Assembly: GCA_021298015.1 (NCBI GenBank)
Contig: JAJTGY010000006.1
Location: 1 to 64,000, forward strand
Length of the DNA: 64,000 nucleotides
Direction: 5' to 3'
Source of the DNA: Flammeovirgaceae bacterium
Lineage (GTDB): Bacteria > Bacteroidota > Bacteroidia > Cytophagales > Cyclobacteriaceae
A model generated the notes under the pieces. It did no database searches. It saw nothing but the letters and a program-made list of their open reading frames with translations, and was not told the origin of the DNA. Of the stretch, positions 61,755-64,000 are shown piece after piece; the stretch's first letter is position 1, and every line of letters starts with the position of its first letter. Both the position numbers and the translations under genes were made by a program.

Positions 61755-62611
61755 CGAAGAAGAAGAATTATTCAGAGCCTCTTGTGCTGCGGTTCGTACG
61801 GGCCGTATTTCCTACGTTGGAGAAACTGGCACCACCCCTGGCCCGCCAGTTTTTTGTCCGGATATTTTTCTCGCCTGTGCGCTACGAGCGGCCGGAAAAA
61901 GAAAAGCAGGCGATGGCCGCTGCGAATGCTTTTTGGTTGCCTGTGGCCGGTGAACGTGTTCGCGTGTTTGCCTGGGGCGAAGCCGTGAAAGGGTATGTGC
62001 TGTTTGTGCACGGCTGGGCCGGGCGTGGCACCCAGTTTCGAAAATTTATTGAGCCGTGTAACCGTGCGGGCTGGCAGGTGGTGGCGTTTGACGGGCCCGC
62101 CCATGGTGAAAGCTCTGGTAAACGGACAACGGCATTACAGTTTGCTGAGGTTTTGCAAAAAATTGTGGACACGCGGGGCAAGCCGCAGGCCATTATCGCG
62201 CACTCGTTTGGCGGAGTAGCTACGCTGCGCGCCATCATGCTGGGGCTGGTGGTGGATCGGGTCATCAATATTGCCAGCCCCACCCTTGGCGACTTGATTA
62301 TCAACAGTTACCTGAAAGCGATTGGTGGCTCAACCCGAACGGGGGATTGGTTTAAAAAATACATTGAGCGTACCACGGGTAAACCATTTTTTGAGTTCAC
62401 CTCGCTGTATACCGTACAGCACCTGCCGCGGCCCCTGCACCTGTTGCTGGTGCATGACGAAGGTGATATGGAAACGCCCATTGCCCATGCGCATGCCTTA
62501 CTAAACGTTTACCCGGCTGCCACGCTGCATCAAACCACCGGTTTGGGTCACAACCGGATTTTGAAAGACGAGGGCGTGATTAAAAAGTGTTTGGAGTTTG
62601 TGGAAGGCTGA
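61751..62611 (+). CDS. Alpha/beta hydrolase
   Basis: 286 residues. FVHGWAGRGTQFRKFIEP is the oxyanion-hole strand region, and AFDGPAHGESSGK follows. The nucleophile is S152 in AIIAHSFGGVATL. The acid is probably in LLVHDEGDMETPI and the histidine in TTGLGHNRIL, completing the Ser-Asp/Glu-His triad. No signal peptide, so cytoplasmic. The substrate is unknown, possibly an ester or a thioester. Overlap with the NRDE gene implies a functional pairing. Confidence 0.88.
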   Translation: MTKKKNYSEPLVLRFVRAVFPTLEKLAPPLARQFFVRIFFSPVRYERPEKEKQAMAAANAFWLPVAGERVRVFAWGEAVKGYVLFVHGWAGRGTQFRKFIEPCNRAGWQVVAFDGPAHGESSGKRTTALQFAEVLQKIVDTRGKPQAIIAHSFGGVATLRAIMLGLVVDRVINIASPTLGDLIINSYLKAIGGSTRTGDWFKKYIERTTGKPFFEFTSLYTVQHLPRPLHLLLVHDEGDMETPIAHAHALLNVYPAATLHQTTGLGHNRILKDEGVIKKCLEFVEG

Positions 62612-62658
62612 TGGGCAAACCTTTTCAACACTTTGTTACAAGACCTTTGGAAGTTATT

Positions 62659-63222
62659 CTATTCTACTATCAGTGAGGCCTCGTCAAAGTAAACCTCGCC
62701 TGTTGAGTTGGGGAGTAAAATGAGATAAATGGTCAACGATTTGATATCGCGCTCAATGCCGGTCAGCCGCACGGTATAGGTGGTCCAGTCAAAGGTGCCT
62801 GTAATATTGGTTGTGCCTTGTGTGGTGCTGCCTTGTTCGGCAGGACCACCCGGGGAAGATTCTGCATCACCTCTTATGACGATGGAAACCCCTTGGCCGG
62901 TTAAGTCTTTGCCCTTCACGCTAACAGACAACACAACGTTTTTCTCCACCGGGATACTGCCCGAAAAGGTTTGTGCCCAGAACGCGAAGTTGATTGGATC
63001 TGTTTGGCTCGCACTTATCTTCAATGATTTGCTGCCTTTGCTGGCTTCTTCTGTTGTCCATTCAGTACTATATACCGTTTGCTCGCGGTTCCACCAACTG
63101 TTGGGGGAGGCAGCACCGGTTTCCATATCTCCGTTAACAAGTAATTGAATTACTGGTTCGGGGTCGTCCTGGCAACCAATTAGCAGTGGCAGGAATAAAC
63201 AGAAGGTTAGGAAATATTTCAT
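62659..63222 (-). CDS. Lipoprotein with carbohydrate-binding-like beta sandwich
   Basis: 187 residues. LFLPLLIGCQDDPEP is a lipobox with C17 as the lipidated residue. The acidic residues after Cys may direct export to the outer surface in Bacteroidota. The rest is a beta-rich domain (LLVNGDMETGAASPNSWWNR, LKISASQTDPINFAFWAQTF, VYFDEASLIVE) resembling galactose-binding/CBM-type sandwiches. No catalytic motif seen. It stands alone and convergent with the hydrolase gene. Confidence 0.75.
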   Translation of the reverse strand: MKYFLTFCLFLPLLIGCQDDPEPVIQLLVNGDMETGAASPNSWWNREQTVYSTEWTTEEASKGSKSLKISASQTDPINFAFWAQTFSGSIPVEKNVVLSVSVKGKDLTGQGVSIVIRGDAESSPGGPAEQGSTTQGTTNITGTFDWTTYTVRLTGIERDIKSLTIYLILLPNSTGEVYFDEASLIVE

Positions 63223-63556
63223 AGCATTTTGATTTTTATATAGACAATGATGGCCTGGCGGTTATGCCAGAAAAAGCTTTGGCATAATTACCCACAGCAA
63301 ATACCTCTACATGAGAAATTTAAATGCTGGCGTTGTCTGGTATTAGCTTGTTTTTCGATTCTGCCGAGGATTGAGCGGCCCAGTTAGGTATTGGATGAGG
63401 GCGGACTGGCTAGCCGCGAAAGCCCCATAGGCCGCCAATCCAAACCAGAAATTACCCCTTCGAAACGCCTTCGGCATAATAATTCCGCCTTTTTCGGGTA
63501 AAAAATGAAACTTTGCAGGGATTTTTAAGTTCTTACCATCTAGAACTTACCTGCAC
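63223..63556. other. Intergenic region between lipoprotein and ABC ATPase genes
   Basis: 334 bp without a gene. An inverted repeat TTATGCCA (63262-63269) / TGGCATAA (63280-63287) lies 40 bp upstream of the lipoprotein start. AACTTTGC at 63511-63518 roughly resembles a -7 box for the ABC gene, but there is no -33 partner. No RNA gene recognised. Confidence 0.5.
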
Positions 63557-64000
63557 ATGGCTAACATCATCAAAACCACCCACATCTCCCGCATGTATAA
63601 AATGGGCGATAACATCGTAAACGCGCTGCAAGACATTAGTATCTCTATTGAGCGGGGCGAGTATGTGGCGTTTATGGGCCCCTCGGGCTCGGGCAAATCC
63701 ACGTTGATGAATATTGTTGGCTGCCTGGATACGCCCACAGCCGGTGAATACTGGCTGAACAACCAACTGGTGAGCGACATGACGGAGAACGAACTGGCCG
63801 AGGTGCGCAACAAAGAAATCGGGTTTGTATTTCAAACCTTTAATTTACTTCCGCGCGCCACTGCACTTGAAAACGTAGCGTTGCCGTTGATTTATGCGGG
63901 TTATGGCCGCAGTGACCGTGACGAGATGGCGATGGCCGCGCTCGAAAGTGTCAGCCTGGCCGATCGCTGGCATCACAAACCAAATGAACTCTCGGGCGGG
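63557..64000 (+). CDS. ABC transporter ATP-binding protein, LolD/MacB type (3' end outside window)
   Basis: 148 codons are visible. It begins [20 protein letters not shown], with Walker [10 protein letters not shown] at 41-49, the Q-loop in [12 protein letters not shown], and the start of the signature motif (NELSGG) at the window edge. The pattern, including SRMYKMG and [10 protein letters not shown], is that of ATPases partnered with FtsX/MacB-like permeases, for lipoprotein release or peptide and drug export. The permease gene should lie just beyond the window. Confidence 0.9.
   Translation, partial: MANIIKTTHISRMYKMGDNIVNALQDISISIERGEYVAFMGPSGSGKSTLMNIVGCLDTPTAGEYWLNNQLVSDMTENELAEVRNKEIGFVFQTFNLLPRATALENVALPLIYAGYGRSDRDEMAMAALESVSLADRWHHKPNELSGG

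Overview
The window looks like chromosomal DNA of a Bacteroidota bacterium, most likely order Cytophagales. Supporting points: two promoters with the Bacteroidota pattern TTTG/GTTG-N19-TACCTTTG (before rpsP and before a tRNA-Lys gene), almost no Shine-Dalgarno sequences, a gliding-motility/type IX secretion C-terminal domain protein, an extended ribosomal protein S16, a large CHAT-TPR protein, and DUF4105 and DUF3667 proteins. There is no phage, integrase, IS element or CRISPR array.

Layout. 0-2.6 kb (minus strand): rpsP and rimM, with a PIN toxin-antitoxin pair between them and a HEPN/nucleotidyltransferase pair after rimM. 2.6-2.85 kb: a GC-rich intergenic element made of consecutive hairpins. 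2.9-10.1 kb (plus): sucA, sucB and lpdA (2-oxoglutarate dehydrogenase). An AT-rich two-gene module, an ABC/OLD-type ATPase plus a small Toprim-like protein, sits between sucB and lpdA and is the best candidate for an undescribed system. 10-19.8 kb: a DUF4105 protein, a radical SAM/SPASM enzyme, a VOC protein, clpB, a GT3-type glycogen synthase, and an alkylation-repair pair (AraC-MGMT fusion and AlkA).

19.8-31.5 kb (minus): the complete branched-chain amino acid cluster ilvE-ilvD-ilvB-ilvN-ilvC-ilvA-leuC-leuD-leuB-leuA. It is preceded by a previously unlisted 28-residue leader peptide rich in Leu/Val/Ile and a terminator-like hairpin, the arrangement of a classical attenuator. A second hairpin lies before leuC.

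31.7-46.4 kb: a zinc-ribbon membrane protein, an aminotransferase, RlmD-type and RsmB-type RNA methyltransferases, a T9SS cargo protein, tRNA-Lys(TTT) with promoter and terminator, a secreted isomerase-like protein, the CHAT-TPR protein and penicillin acylase. 46.5-56.9 kb: D-Ala-D-Ala dipeptidase, three further toxin-antitoxin loci (one with a 51-residue antitoxin, one with a ParE toxin broken by a nonsense codon and a frameshift), MazG-like, ComB, GcvT, GatC, PlsC, an M24 peptidase and a thioesterase. 57-64 kb: a MATE transporter, a NUDIX hydrolase fused to a four-helix-bundle (23S rRNA intervening-sequence type) protein and flanked by inverted arrays of a short repeat, RNase HII, a DUF3667 protein, an NRDE protein, an alpha/beta hydrolase, a lipoprotein, and the start of a LolD/MacB-type ABC ATPase cut by the window end.

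Recurring theme: small accessory modules (toxin-antitoxin pairs, the ATPase/Toprim pair, the four-helix-bundle insert) lodged tightly inside or beside housekeeping operons, often sharing stop/start codons with the host genes.
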